64,000 bases of DNA from G963674835 sp963674835 (GTDB lineage Bacteria > Planctomycetota > Planctomycetia > Pirellulales > Thermoguttaceae). Numbering within the stretch: the stretch's first letter is position 1; the number at the start of each line of letters is the position of its first letter. Under the pieces are notes generated by a model. That model did no database searches, was not told the DNA's origin, and saw only the letters and a program-made list of their open reading frames with translations. The stretch is taken from NCBI GenBank assembly GCA_963674835.2, contig CAXXKC010000003.1, positions 682,001 to 746,000 of the forward strand. The letters are read 5' to 3'. The translations under genes and the position numbers were made by a program. Shown here piece after piece: positions 16,798 through 25,253 of the stretch.

Positions 16798-19172
16798 GCC
16801 ATTCGCTTCCAACTTGGATCGAACGACTCCTCGGCGTTCCGGCCGAGCCCGGAGAAGGTACGGTCTGGAGCCTCGAAAACTCCTGGAATTGGCCGGCCTG
16901 GGTCACACTCCTGTTCGTCGTCTTCGCTGTGGCCGTGGTCGTGGCCATCTATCTCCGCGAGAATCGGCAGGCCCCGGCCTGGTATCGCGCGATGCTGGCC
17001 GCGCTGCGATTGGGCTCCGTGGCAATCGTGCTCCTCATGCTCACCCAGTTGGCCCTTCTGCTGCATCGCACCGGCCTGCCTTACCTGGTCGTCCTCGTCG
17101 ACGACTCGCTGAGCATGACCGTCCGCGACCCCTACGACCCGCCAGTTGCCGCCCAAATCCAAAAACGGTTCGAGGCCGCCAAGCCCACCACGCTCAGCCG
17201 CTGGGACCTCGCCCGAGCATTGCTCCTTGAAAAAGACGCCGCACTTCTGCACCGGATCAAGGACGGCTACAAGCTGCGTGTCTACTTCGTCGCCGGCGGC
17301 GAGAGCCCCGCAAGCGATGTTGGCAAGGTAACCGACGAACTCCGCACTATGGAACCGCGCGGCGAGAGTAGCCGCATCGGCGGCGCCGTACGCGACATTC
17401 TCAACGAGCTGCGCGGAAACGCTCCCGCCGCAATCCTCGTCCTCACCGACGGCATCAATACCGACGGACCGTCGCTCAGCGAAGCGGCCACCATGGCCCG
17501 TCGCAAGGGCGTGCCGCTGTTCCTCGTCGGGCTGGGCGACGACAAGCCCGTCCGCGATCTCCAGTTGACCGACCTCCTCGTTGACGACCTCGTCTTCGTC
17601 AACGACGTCGTCGATTTCGAGGCCAAGCTCAGCGGTAGCGGATTCGCCGGCAAGGAGCTGTCCGTCGTCCTCCGCCGCCAGGGCAAACCCGACATCCTCG
17701 CCGAAACCAAGGTCACCCCCAAAGCCGACAACCAGCCCCAGACGGTCCGCCTGCAATATCGACCCACCGAGGAGGGCGAGTTCCACTACGTCGTCGAAGT
17801 CCAACCGCAGGAAGGCGAACTTCAGACCGACAACAACCGCCAGGAACGCACCGTACGCGTCCGCAAGGAGCAGATTCGCGTCCTTCTGGTCGATTCCACG
17901 CCGCGGTTCGAGTACCGCTATCTGCGAAACCTCCTCGCCCGCGACACCACCATCCAACTCCACACCGTGCTCCAGGAAGCCGACATCGACCACGCCGGGC
18001 AGGACGCCGCCGAACTCCCCGGATTCCCCGTGAGGCGCGAAGACGTGTTCCGCTACGACGTCATCATCCTCGGCGACGTCAACCCGGCCATGCTCAGTCA
18101 GGACATGCTCCGCAACCTGGCCGACTTCGTCGATCAGCCCGGCAAGGGCGGCTCGCTCGTGCTCATCGCCGGCCCCCGATTCATGCCCCTCGGCCTTCGC
18201 GACACGCCGTTGGCCCGCTTGGTGCCCGTCGAGTTGGGCAGCGCCCGGTTGCCGCCCCTCGGCCAGCCGCTCACCGAAGGCTTCCTCGTCGAGCCGACCG
18301 AGCTCGGCCTGGTCAGCCCGCCCTTCCAGCTCGGCGACACGCCCGCCGAAACCCGCGAAATCTGGCAGCACCTGCCTCCCCTGTATTGGATGCTCGAAGC
18401 GCCCGACGTGAAGCCCGCCGCTCGCGTTCTGGCCGAGCATCCCAGCCGGACCGGCCACGACGGCCACCACCTCCCGCTCATCGTCTTGCAGTACGTCGGC
18501 GCTGGCAAAGTGCTCTTCCACGCCATCGACGGGACCTGGCGGTGGCGTTACCGCGTGGGCGACGTCCTCTTCGCGCGCTACTGGATCCAGATGATCCGCT
18601 ACCTGGCCCGCTCCAAGCTAAACGAGGGCGACCGCTCCGCCTCCCTCTCCGCCGATCGTCGCGAGTACGGACGCGGCGAGGTCGTCCACCTGCGCGTGCG
18701 CTTTGCCGACGAACGCCTCGCGCCCGCTGCCGACGACGGAGTCAGCGTCGTCCTCGAGCACGCCGGGCACCAAACCCAGCGAATCCAACTCCATCGCAGC
18801 ACATTCAGCCGAGGCGTGTTCGAAGCCCAACTCTCAAATCTGCCCATCGGCTCGTATCACGCCTGGGTCGCCATTCCCACCCTCCAGGGCCGCGCACCCG
18901 CCACCGACTTCACCATCGTCGCGCCGCCCGGCGAATTCCAACATCTCCAGCGCGAAACGGCCGAACTCAAGCGAGCGGCCGACATGACCAAAGGACGCTT
19001 CTACACCGTACTCGACTCCGCGCGCCTCATCGACGACCTCCCCCCAGGCCGCCAAGTCCCCATCGAGTCCTTACCCCCAAAGCCCCTCTGGAATCGCTGG
19101 CCCCTCCTCCTGTTACTCCTATCCCTCCTCACCACCGAATGGCTCCTGCGGAAGATCGGAGGAATGGTTTAG
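16794..19172 (+). CDS. VWA-domain membrane protein with amidotransferase-like domain
   Basis: A 792-residue protein with two N-terminal membrane helices (about 35-55 and 75-95), a VWA domain with DDSLSM and a later TDG, a CARDB-like beta region, a GATase1-like segment (from VLLVDSTPRFEYRYL), and a C-terminal membrane helix. The layout is similar to the preceding BatA-like protein, so the two may form a pair in the membrane. The start ATG at 16794 overlaps the previous stop by four bases, which indicates coupling. It probably serves as a periplasmic partner of the MoxR system; substrates are unknown. Confidence 0.8.
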   Translation: MSHSLPTWIERLLGVPAEPGEGTVWSLENSWNWPAWVTLLFVVFAVAVVVAIYLRENRQAPAWYRAMLAALRLGSVAIVLLMLTQLALLLHRTGLPYLVVLVDDSLSMTVRDPYDPPVAAQIQKRFEAAKPTTLSRWDLARALLLEKDAALLHRIKDGYKLRVYFVAGGESPASDVGKVTDELRTMEPRGESSRIGGAVRDILNELRGNAPAAILVLTDGINTDGPSLSEAATMARRKGVPLFLVGLGDDKPVRDLQLTDLLVDDLVFVNDVVDFEAKLSGSGFAGKELSVVLRRQGKPDILAETKVTPKADNQPQTVRLQYRPTEEGEFHYVVEVQPQEGELQTDNNRQERTVRVRKEQIRVLLVDSTPRFEYRYLRNLLARDTTIQLHTVLQEADIDHAGQDAAELPGFPVRREDVFRYDVIILGDVNPAMLSQDMLRNLADFVDQPGKGGSLVLIAGPRFMPLGLRDTPLARLVPVELGSARLPPLGQPLTEGFLVEPTELGLVSPPFQLGDTPAETREIWQHLPPLYWMLEAPDVKPAARVLAEHPSRTGHDGHHLPLIVLQYVGAGKVLFHAIDGTWRWRYRVGDVLFARYWIQMIRYLARSKLNEGDRSASLSADRREYGRGEVVHLRVRFADERLAPAADDGVSVVLEHAGHQTQRIQLHRSTFSRGVFEAQLSNLPIGSYHAWVAIPTLQGRAPATDFTIVAPPGEFQHLQRETAELKRAADMTKGRFYTVLDSARLIDDLPPGRQVPIESLPPKPLWNRWPLLLLLLSLLTTEWLLRKIGGMV

Positions 19173-19235
19173 AATGAGTGGACCGTGGATCGTGAGAAGT
19201 TCCGAGTGGAAGTTCTGAATGAAAAAGGGCGGCAC

Positions 19236-19619
19236 ATGGCCGTGAAGAACTACACAGAGCTTGTCGTGTGGCAACGAGCGATGGACTTGGTGGAGGTCGT
19301 GTATCGCATCACGAGGTCGTTCCCAACGGAGGAAATCTACGGGCTGACATGCCAGATCCGCCACGCCGCCGTATCCATTCCCTCGAATATCGCGGAAGGG
19401 CAGGGCAGGCAGACAACGTCCGATTTCCTTCATTTCCTCGCCATAGCTCACGGTTCCGTCAACGAACTCACAACCCAGATCCTCATCACCCATCGACTCG
19501 AATACATCTCCGAACAAGAAAAGAACGACCTTCTCGACGCATCCACCGAAGTCACACGCCTACTAAAAGGCCTCCAGCGCGCCCTACGCTCAAAGAACCA
19601 CACAACCCGGCCCCACTAA
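19236..19619 (+). CDS. S23-type four-helix-bundle protein (23S rRNA intervening-sequence family)
   Basis: A 127-residue protein with the family's hallmarks: VVWQRAMDLVEVVY near the start, FPTEEIYGLTCQIRHAAVSIPSNIAEG in the middle, and an alpha-helical C terminus. Members include proteins coded in 23S rRNA intervening sequences and the Avd accessory protein of diversity-generating retroelements; most copies in planctomycetes have no known role. ATG 19236 fits the family N terminus, while a GTG at 19185 would add 17 residues. The gene lies in the middle of the MoxR operon, looks less GC-rich than its neighbours, and is flanked by a heptamer tract, so it may be a later insertion. Confidence 0.85.
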   Translation: MAVKNYTELVVWQRAMDLVEVVYRITRSFPTEEIYGLTCQIRHAAVSIPSNIAEGQGRQTTSDFLHFLAIAHGSVNELTTQILITHRLEYISEQEKNDLLDASTEVTRLLKGLQRALRSKNHTTRPH

Positions 19620-19648
19620 CCACCACCCACTACCCACTACCCACTACT
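19615..19648 (+). repeat. Heptamer tract before the DUF4175-like gene
   Basis: Units ACTAACC, ACCACCC, ACTACCC, ACTACCC and ACTACTC run from the stop codon of the four-helix-bundle gene to 4 bases before the next ATG (19653). It is the third member of the family in this window. Confidence 0.78.
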
Positions 19649-19652
19649 CAAA

Positions 19653-22600
19653 ATGCCCCACCCCCTCGACCAACGCATCGATCGCCTACGCAGCCGAGTG
19701 CGACGCCTCGTACTCGTCTATGGGCTTTGTTGGACGATAGGGGCCGTGCTCGGCGCCGTGCTCCTCCTGGGAGCGGCCGACTACGTAATCCGCTTCGACG
19801 ATCGTGGCATACGCGTGCTCTCCTCATTGGCCGTGTTGGGTGTGCTCTCGGCGGTCGTCTATCGCTGCCTCTACTCGGCGTGGAAAGCCGACCTCAGCGA
19901 CGTCGATCTCGCCTTACGCCTCGAGCGCCGTTTCCCCGCGTTGGGCGACAGCCTGGCTAGCGCCGTCGAGTTCCTCCGCCAATCCGAAGAGGATCCGTTG
20001 GCCGGCTCGGTCGCCATGCGCCGCGCGGTCATCGCTCGTGCAACCGCCGATACCGAGCCGCTCGATTTCGTCGACGCCGTTGATCGCCGCCCCGCCGTGC
20101 GCGCCGTGATGTCGGCCGTCGTGATCGTGCTGGTGGCCTTGATTCTCGTTGCTCTGAACCCTTCGGCCTCACGGATCGCGCTGGTCCGGTTGCTCAACCC
20201 GCTGGGCAGCACGGTCTGGCCGCGAACGACCCACCTGGTCCTGCGCCAGCAAGTCGACCGTGTGGCCCGTGGCCAGGATTTCGACGTCGAAGTTACCGAC
20301 GCCGACGGCCGCCTTCCGCCCGACGTCCTGATCCACTGTCGGTTCGCCGACGAAACCGGCCAGGTCACGGAGGAGACCGAGCGTATGCACCTGCTCGGCG
20401 GCGCCATGTCTGCCCGGCGTGAAAACGTCGTCCGCCCCTTCTCCTATCGCATCACCGGCGGCGACGACGACACCATGCCTTGGCTCGACGTGGCCGTCGT
20501 CGAACCGCCCAGGCTGGACAGTCTGGCGATCACCCTCGTTCCCCCGGCCTACACCGGCTGGCCCGCCGAGCAAGCCAACAATCCTATCCGCGTTCTCGCA
20601 GGCACGCGTCTGAAGGCCACGGGTCGGGCGACCAAGCCGCTTCGCAGCGTGCAGTTGCGTTTCGAAGGCGGACCCCACATCGCAGGCCGAATCGAGGACG
20701 ACGGTTTTGCCTTCACCGTTCCCGCCAGGCCTCAGGAAGATCTTCCCGTCACCAAGTCGGGACAGTTCTGGATCGAGCTAACCGACGACGAAGGCCTCAG
20801 TGGCGGCCGCGACGACCGCTGGGAAATCCGTGCCCTCCCCGACACCGCTCCGACGGTCGTCGTCGAGCGACCCACAGGCGATGTCTTCGTCACCCCCGAG
20901 GCCGTTGTCCCACTGCGAATTGTCGCCAAAGACGACCTGGCCGTACAAAGCGTCGCCCTCCAGTTCAGCCGGTCCGACGGCGCCGGCCAACCCGAGACCG
21001 TATTGTCGTTGTACACCGGCCCGAAACAGGTTCCTCCCCAGGCGGCCGGCCTCGCCGGCGGCGGCGATCTCGGCGAAAGTCGGCTCGTCGAGTACGCCTG
21101 GCAATTGGGCCCGTTGAAGCTGTCGCCCGGAATGCACGTCAGCTTCTCCGCCACGGCACGCGACTACCACGCCCAAACCGGCAAGAGCGACGCTCGTCGA
21201 CTGGTCGTCATCACTCCGGAGGAAATGCTCGATCGCATCGCCGCGCTCCAGGCATCGATCCTGTCCGAGCTGGCCCGCGTGCTCGCCATGCAGCGCCAAG
21301 GGCGCCAGCAAGTGGCCGACCTGGAAATCAAGATCCGCCAGACCGGCCAACTCCAACGGCTCGATATGGACCACCTCCGCGGCGCCGAGCTGAACCAGCG
21401 GCAGGTGAACAACACGCTCACCAGTCGCACCGAGGGCGTGCCCATGCAGGTGCTTGGCCTCCTAGCCGACCTCGAAAACAACAAGATCGACAACGCCGAC
21501 ATCCGCCGTCGCATGGACGGCCTCCTTGCCGAAATCGATCGCCTCGCCGCCGAACACCTTCCCGACATCGGACGCGAGCTGACCAACGCCATCAAAGCCG
21601 CCCAAACCCAGCAAGAACCATCCCAAACCTCTCCCCATCCGCAAGCCCAACAAGAGCAAGGCACACCCCCGACCTCCCCTCTCCCGCAAGCAGGAGCGGG
21701 GCCAGAGGTGAGAGCACCCAAGACCAACCAACCAGCGTCACAAAACCAACCGGCACCCCCAACCCCGAACAAAGAAACCTCTATCGCCATCGGCGCCCTG
21801 ACCGCCGCCGGCCGTCACCAAGACGCCGTGATCGCCTCCTTGGAACAGTTGCTCGGCGAGTTGTCGCGGTGGGACAGCTTCCGCAAGTTCCATCGCGACC
21901 TCAGCCAGTTGCTCCGCGAGCAGGACGAGTTGACTCGCCGCACGACCGACCTTGGCCGGCACACGCTGGCCAAGGAACTCAAGGATCTGCCCCCGCAAGA
22001 CGCCGCCGACATCAAGATCGTCACCCGGCAGCAGTACGAGTTGGCCCGCCGGCTCGACCGCACCTTGCAGGAAATGGACCAGGCCGTCGAATCGCTCCAG
22101 CAGAACGATCCACTGGCCGCCGAAACGGTCGCCGACGCCTCCTCCCGCGCACGCCAACTGGCTACCACCGGCAAGATGCGAACTGCCGCCGAATCGGTGG
22201 AGCAGAACCAAATGGGCATGGCGTCGGCGAAGCAATACCGCGTCATCGAAGACCTCAAGGAACTGCTCGACATCCTCTCCAATCGCCGCGAGCAGGAATT
22301 GGAGCAAATCGTCGACAAACTCCGCGAGGCAGAGAAGGATCTGGCCGATCTCGCCAACCGCCAGGAGCAGCTGCAGAAGCAGGCCGAGCAGACGGCCAAC
22401 GAACCCGAGACGGCCCAAACTCGCCAACAATGGCAACGCCTCGCTCAACGGCAAGCCGCGATGCAGCAGGAAACGGAGCGCATGTCCCGCCGCCTCGAGC
22501 GGCTCACGGCCGATCAGGCCGGTCGGGCTGCCCAGCAGGCCGCCCAGCAGATGAAGCAGGGCACCCAGGCGGCGCAACCCCAACAACACGCGGCAGCAGC

Positions 22601-23363
22601 CAAGAAAGCCCTCGACGAGGCGGCCCGCCAGGCGGCCCAGCGCCGACGCGACGCCGAAGCCGAACTGGCCATGGAACAGCTGTCGCAATTGGACCGCGCC
22701 ATCAAGGCGATCTGTAAAGGCCAGGAAAGAATCCTCGACGAAACCCGTCGCCTCGACGACCTCCAGCAGAAGGGCCCCTTGGACCGCAGCGAGGCCCTGG
22801 CGCTCGCCGAGACCCTCCGCCAGCAGACGGCCATGGAGGCCGAAACGCGGGCCCTGGCCGACAAGCTCACCGGGGCGCCGGCCATTCACTTGGCCCTCCA
22901 GGGTGCCGCCACCGAAATGGCCCGATCGGCCGCCATGCTCGACCGGCGTCAAACCGGCCTCCCAACGCAGCAGGCTCAGCAGCACGCCTTGGACCGCCTG
23001 GCCATGGTCACCGAAGCGTTGCAGCCCGAAACGCCGCAGCCAAAGCAGGGCAATCAAGCAGGGCAGGGGGGGCAAGGAGGTCAAGCAGGGCAGGGGGGAG
23101 CCCGCGCAAACGCCCTTCAGGCCCTCATCGAGTTGAAGCTCACCAAGGCCATGCAGACGGAAATCAACCGACGCACCCGCGAGCTGCAGACCAAATATGG
23201 CCACGCCCAACAGATCCCCGACGAGGCGCGGAAGGAATACGACCAACTCAGCCGCGAGCAGGGCGAACTAGCCGCCCTACTACTCAAAGCGATACAATCT
23301 CAAGAGAAGCCCCAAGACGGCCCCGGCGGCGAACCCGCCGGTCAGCAGGAGCCCGTGCCATGA
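19653..23363 (+). CDS. DUF4175-like membrane-anchored coiled-coil protein
   Basis: A 1236-residue protein with three N-terminal hydrophobic segments (about residues 18-45, 53-73 and 148-172), a beta-rich periplasmic region (about 180-515) and a long Gln/Glu/Ala/Arg-rich helical region up to the C terminus that should form coiled coils. It resembles the DUF4175 proteins found beside MoxR/BatA genes. Two foreign-looking stretches interrupt the helices: a Pro/Gln/Ser-rich linker (about 650-710) that contains a REP-like palindrome (21672-21715), and a QAGQGG repeat near residues 1130-1150 coded by three GGGCA-type repeats. The stop overlaps the next start as ATGA. It may be a scaffold for the VWA partners. 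Confidence 0.75.
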   Translation: MPHPLDQRIDRLRSRVRRLVLVYGLCWTIGAVLGAVLLLGAADYVIRFDDRGIRVLSSLAVLGVLSAVVYRCLYSAWKADLSDVDLALRLERRFPALGDSLASAVEFLRQSEEDPLAGSVAMRRAVIARATADTEPLDFVDAVDRRPAVRAVMSAVVIVLVALILVALNPSASRIALVRLLNPLGSTVWPRTTHLVLRQQVDRVARGQDFDVEVTDADGRLPPDVLIHCRFADETGQVTEETERMHLLGGAMSARRENVVRPFSYRITGGDDDTMPWLDVAVVEPPRLDSLAITLVPPAYTGWPAEQANNPIRVLAGTRLKATGRATKPLRSVQLRFEGGPHIAGRIEDDGFAFTVPARPQEDLPVTKSGQFWIELTDDEGLSGGRDDRWEIRALPDTAPTVVVERPTGDVFVTPEAVVPLRIVAKDDLAVQSVALQFSRSDGAGQPETVLSLYTGPKQVPPQAAGLAGGGDLGESRLVEYAWQLGPLKLSPGMHVSFSATARDYHAQTGKSDARRLVVITPEEMLDRIAALQASILSELARVLAMQRQGRQQVADLEIKIRQTGQLQRLDMDHLRGAELNQRQVNNTLTSRTEGVPMQVLGLLADLENNKIDNADIRRRMDGLLAEIDRLAAEHLPDIGRELTNAIKAAQTQQEPSQTSPHPQAQQEQGTPPTSPLPQAGAGPEVRAPKTNQPASQNQPAPPTPNKETSIAIGALTAAGRHQDAVIASLEQLLGELSRWDSFRKFHRDLSQLLREQDELTRRTTDLGRHTLAKELKDLPPQDAADIKIVTRQQYELARRLDRTLQEMDQAVESLQQNDPLAAETVADASSRARQLATTGKMRTAAESVEQNQMGMASAKQYRVIEDLKELLDILSNRREQELEQIVDKLREAEKDLADLANRQEQLQKQAEQTANEPETAQTRQQWQRLAQRQAAMQQETERMSRRLERLTADQAGRAAQQAAQQMKQGTQAAQPQQHAAAAKKALDEAARQAAQRRRDAEAELAMEQLSQLDRAIKAICKGQERILDETRRLDDLQQKGPLDRSEALALAETLRQQTAMEAETRALADKLTGAPAIHLALQGAATEMARSAAMLDRRQTGLPTQQAQQHALDRLAMVTEALQPETPQPKQGNQAGQGGQGGQAGQGGARANALQALIELKLTKAMQTEINRRTRELQTKYGHAQQIPDEARKEYDQLSREQGELAALLLKAIQSQEKPQDGPGGEPAGQQEPVP
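21672..21715 (+). repeat. REP-like palindromic element inside a coding region
   Basis: The segment contains a CCCTCTCCCGC-type left arm (from 21677) and a gcgggGCCAGAGGTGAG-type right side, a pattern known from dispersed palindromic repeats in many bacteria. It is read in frame as part of a Pro/Gln-rich linker. A related fragment (CCTCTCCCCATCCGC) occurs just upstream at about 21626. Identity as a mobile repeat is inferred from pattern memory, not from a search. Confidence 0.5.
23043..23098 (+). repeat. Three GGGCA-type repeats in frame, two of them near-identical 18-mers
   Basis: An AAGCAGGGCAA copy (23043-23053) is followed by the 18-base unit TCAAGCAGGGCAGGGGGG at 23054-23071 and again at 23081-23098. 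They add a Gly/Gln/Ala-rich linker to the DUF4175-like protein. Confidence 0.85.
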
Positions 23364-24163
23364 GATCTCGTGCCATTCTCGCCCTGGTGCTAGCCATCGC
23401 CTGCACGGCATGGCCGGTCCTCCCGGCGTCCGCAGGCCCCGAGAAGTCGCCACCGCCACTCGGCGGCAATCTGCGTCTGGACGATCTCACGCCCAGCCCC
23501 ACCGACGCGCTCGACCGCCAGTTGTTCGCCCCGACCGCCCCCGCCGCAACGCCCCAGTCGCCGCCAACAAGCGCGCCGCCGGCGTCCGGCCCCACGGCGG
23601 AACAACTGCAGCGTGAACTCGGCCGCGCCGCGCAGTCCGAGGCCGACAGCCCCTTGGTCGACATCGCTCGCACCATGCACCAGGTTCAACAGCGGATCGG
23701 CCACGCCGACTCCGGCGACGAAACGCAACAGATGCAAGTGCGAATCCTCACCCATCTCGACGCACTCCTGCAGCAGGCCCGCAGCCAATGCCAGGCGTGC
23801 CAAGGCGCATGCCAGGGCACGAAGCAGGCCGTCGCCCAGCGCCAGCGCGTCCAACAGCCCAAAGACATCGAACCTGCCAAGTTCGTCAAACGCAAGAACA
23901 GTGGCGGCGGCGCCGATCCCAGCCGCGCCATTGCCGGCCCCGACAAGGTCTCGCCAGGCGCCAAGGTAATCCACCAACCGAACATGGAGGAAATGCACTC
24001 GCTGATGAAGGCCCTCTGGGGTGAGCTCCCGCAACGCCAGCGCGAGCAGATGCTCCAACAGCCCGTCGAGGAGTTTCTCCCCAAGTACGAACTGCTCATC
24101 GAGCAATACTTCAAACGCCTCGCCGAACCGCGCCAACAACCGCCCACGGATCGCAGACCGTAG
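23360..24163 (+). CDS. Secreted Gln/Pro-rich protein of the MoxR operon
   Basis: A 267-residue protein with a signal peptide (cleavage near PASAGPEK), a Pro/Thr/Ala-rich low-complexity region, and a helical region with a Cys-rich patch (QCQACQGACQG, about residues 147-157). The C-terminal half (EEMHSLMKALWGELPQRQREQMLQQPVEEFLPKYE) is probably helical. No enzymatic motif is visible. It starts within the stop codon of the DUF4175-like gene (ATGA overlap) and is 3 bases upstream of the next gene, so it belongs to the same transcript. Proteins of this kind, co-encoded with DUF4175-like genes in planctomycetes, have no known function. Confidence 0.72.
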   Translation: MRSRAILALVLAIACTAWPVLPASAGPEKSPPPLGGNLRLDDLTPSPTDALDRQLFAPTAPAATPQSPPTSAPPASGPTAEQLQRELGRAAQSEADSPLVDIARTMHQVQQRIGHADSGDETQQMQVRILTHLDALLQQARSQCQACQGACQGTKQAVAQRQRVQQPKDIEPAKFVKRKNSGGGADPSRAIAGPDKVSPGAKVIHQPNMEEMHSLMKALWGELPQRQREQMLQQPVEEFLPKYELLIEQYFKRLAEPRQQPPTDRRP

Positions 24164-24166
24164 CGA

Positions 24167-25204
24167 ATGAAACGACTCGAGCCCATCCTACTGTTGTCGC
24201 TGGCGAGCGTCTTCCTTGGCAGCCTCTGCGCCTCCGCCGCCGAAAACAGCCCTGAGAAAACCGCGGCCGAGTTGGTCACGCCCGCTGCCCAGCGCGCCAT
24301 CAACCGCGGCCTGGAAAGCCTCGCCTCGATGCAGCAGGAGGACGGCTCCTACGGCGGCGACGGCTTCCGGGGCAACGCTGCCATCTGCGCCCTGGCCGGG
24401 CTGGCGTTTCTCTCCGGCGGAAGCACGCCCGACCGCGGCCCCTACGGCCAGCAGGTCGCCGCCTGCGTCGACTACCTTCTGGCCAGTGCTCAGCAGAGCG
24501 GGTTCATCGTCCAACGCGGCACGTCTGGTTACGGTCCGATGTACGGGCATGGCTTCGCCACCATGTTCCTCGCCGAGTCCTTCGGTGCCTCCCAGCGCCC
24601 CGACCTCCGCGAGAAGTTGGAAAAAGCCGTCAAGCTCATCATCAACACCCAGAACAACGAAGGCGGATGGCGCTACGAACCCCAGCGCATGCCGGGCGAC
24701 ATCTCCGTCACCGTCTGCCAACTGATGGCCCTCCGCGCCGCCCGCAACGCCGGCGTCGACGTGCCCCGCGAAACGATCGAACGCACCATCAGCTACGTCA
24801 AACGCAGCCAGAACGCCGACGGCGGATTCATGTACATGCTCCAGGGCGGCGAAAGCGCCTTCCCCCGCTCGGCTGCAGGCGTCGTGGCCCTCTACAGCGC
24901 CGGCGTCTACGACAGCCCGGAAATCAACAAGGGGCTCGACTACCTGATACGCTTCCAACCGCAGCCCAACGCGCCGCCCTACGCCGGCTACTTCTATTAC
25001 GGCCACTACTACGCCATCCAGGCCATGTGGCACGCCGGTGGCGAGCGTTGGCAGAAATGGTACCCCGCCATCCGCGACCAGCTCGTTACCCGCCAACAGG
25101 AAGATGGCTCGTGGACCGGCGAAATCTCCCCCGAATACTGCACGGCCATGGCCTGCCTCGTGCTGCAAACGCCCAACAACTATCTGCCGATCTTTCAGAG
25201 GTAA
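24167..25204 (+). CDS. Secreted prenyltransferase/squalene-oxidase repeat protein
   Basis: A 345-residue exported protein (signal peptide to about residue 25) built of the alpha-toroid repeats shared by terpene cyclases and protein prenyltransferases. Repeats include QQEDGSYGG, NNEGGWRYEP, NADGGFMYM and QEDGSWTGE. The DxDD catalytic motif of squalene-hopene cyclases is absent, and with a secretion signal a cyclase role is unlikely. Such proteins are very common in planctomycetes next to MoxR/VWA genes. It probably binds a protein or lipid partner outside the cytoplasm. It follows the previous gene by 3 bases and precedes a hairpin. Confidence 0.87.
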   Translation: MKRLEPILLLSLASVFLGSLCASAAENSPEKTAAELVTPAAQRAINRGLESLASMQQEDGSYGGDGFRGNAAICALAGLAFLSGGSTPDRGPYGQQVAACVDYLLASAQQSGFIVQRGTSGYGPMYGHGFATMFLAESFGASQRPDLREKLEKAVKLIINTQNNEGGWRYEPQRMPGDISVTVCQLMALRAARNAGVDVPRETIERTISYVKRSQNADGGFMYMLQGGESAFPRSAAGVVALYSAGVYDSPEINKGLDYLIRFQPQPNAPPYAGYFYYGHYYAIQAMWHAGGERWQKWYPAIRDQLVTRQQEDGSWTGEISPEYCTAMACLVLQTPNNYLPIFQR

Positions 25205-25210
25205 TGCCAT

Positions 25211-25231
25211 CCGAGGCACGCCCTGCCTCGG
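25211..25231 (+). repeat. Intercistronic hairpin CCGAGGCA-CGCCC-TGCCTCGG
   Basis: An 8-base perfect inverted repeat (25211-25218 with 25224-25231) with a CGCCC loop lies between two genes of the operon. There is no T-run, so it is not a normal terminator. The CGCCCT core is shared with the GCACAGCCG palindromes at 57273, 60282 and 60334. Confidence 0.6.
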
Positions 25232-25253
25232 CACCGAAACCACCGGAACCCTC

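Noticed and set aside
19396..19411. AAGGGCAGGGCAGGC inside the four-helix-bundle gene as a GGGCA repeat copy
   Set aside because: It encodes the conserved NIAEGQGR part of the family motif, so protein constraint explains it.
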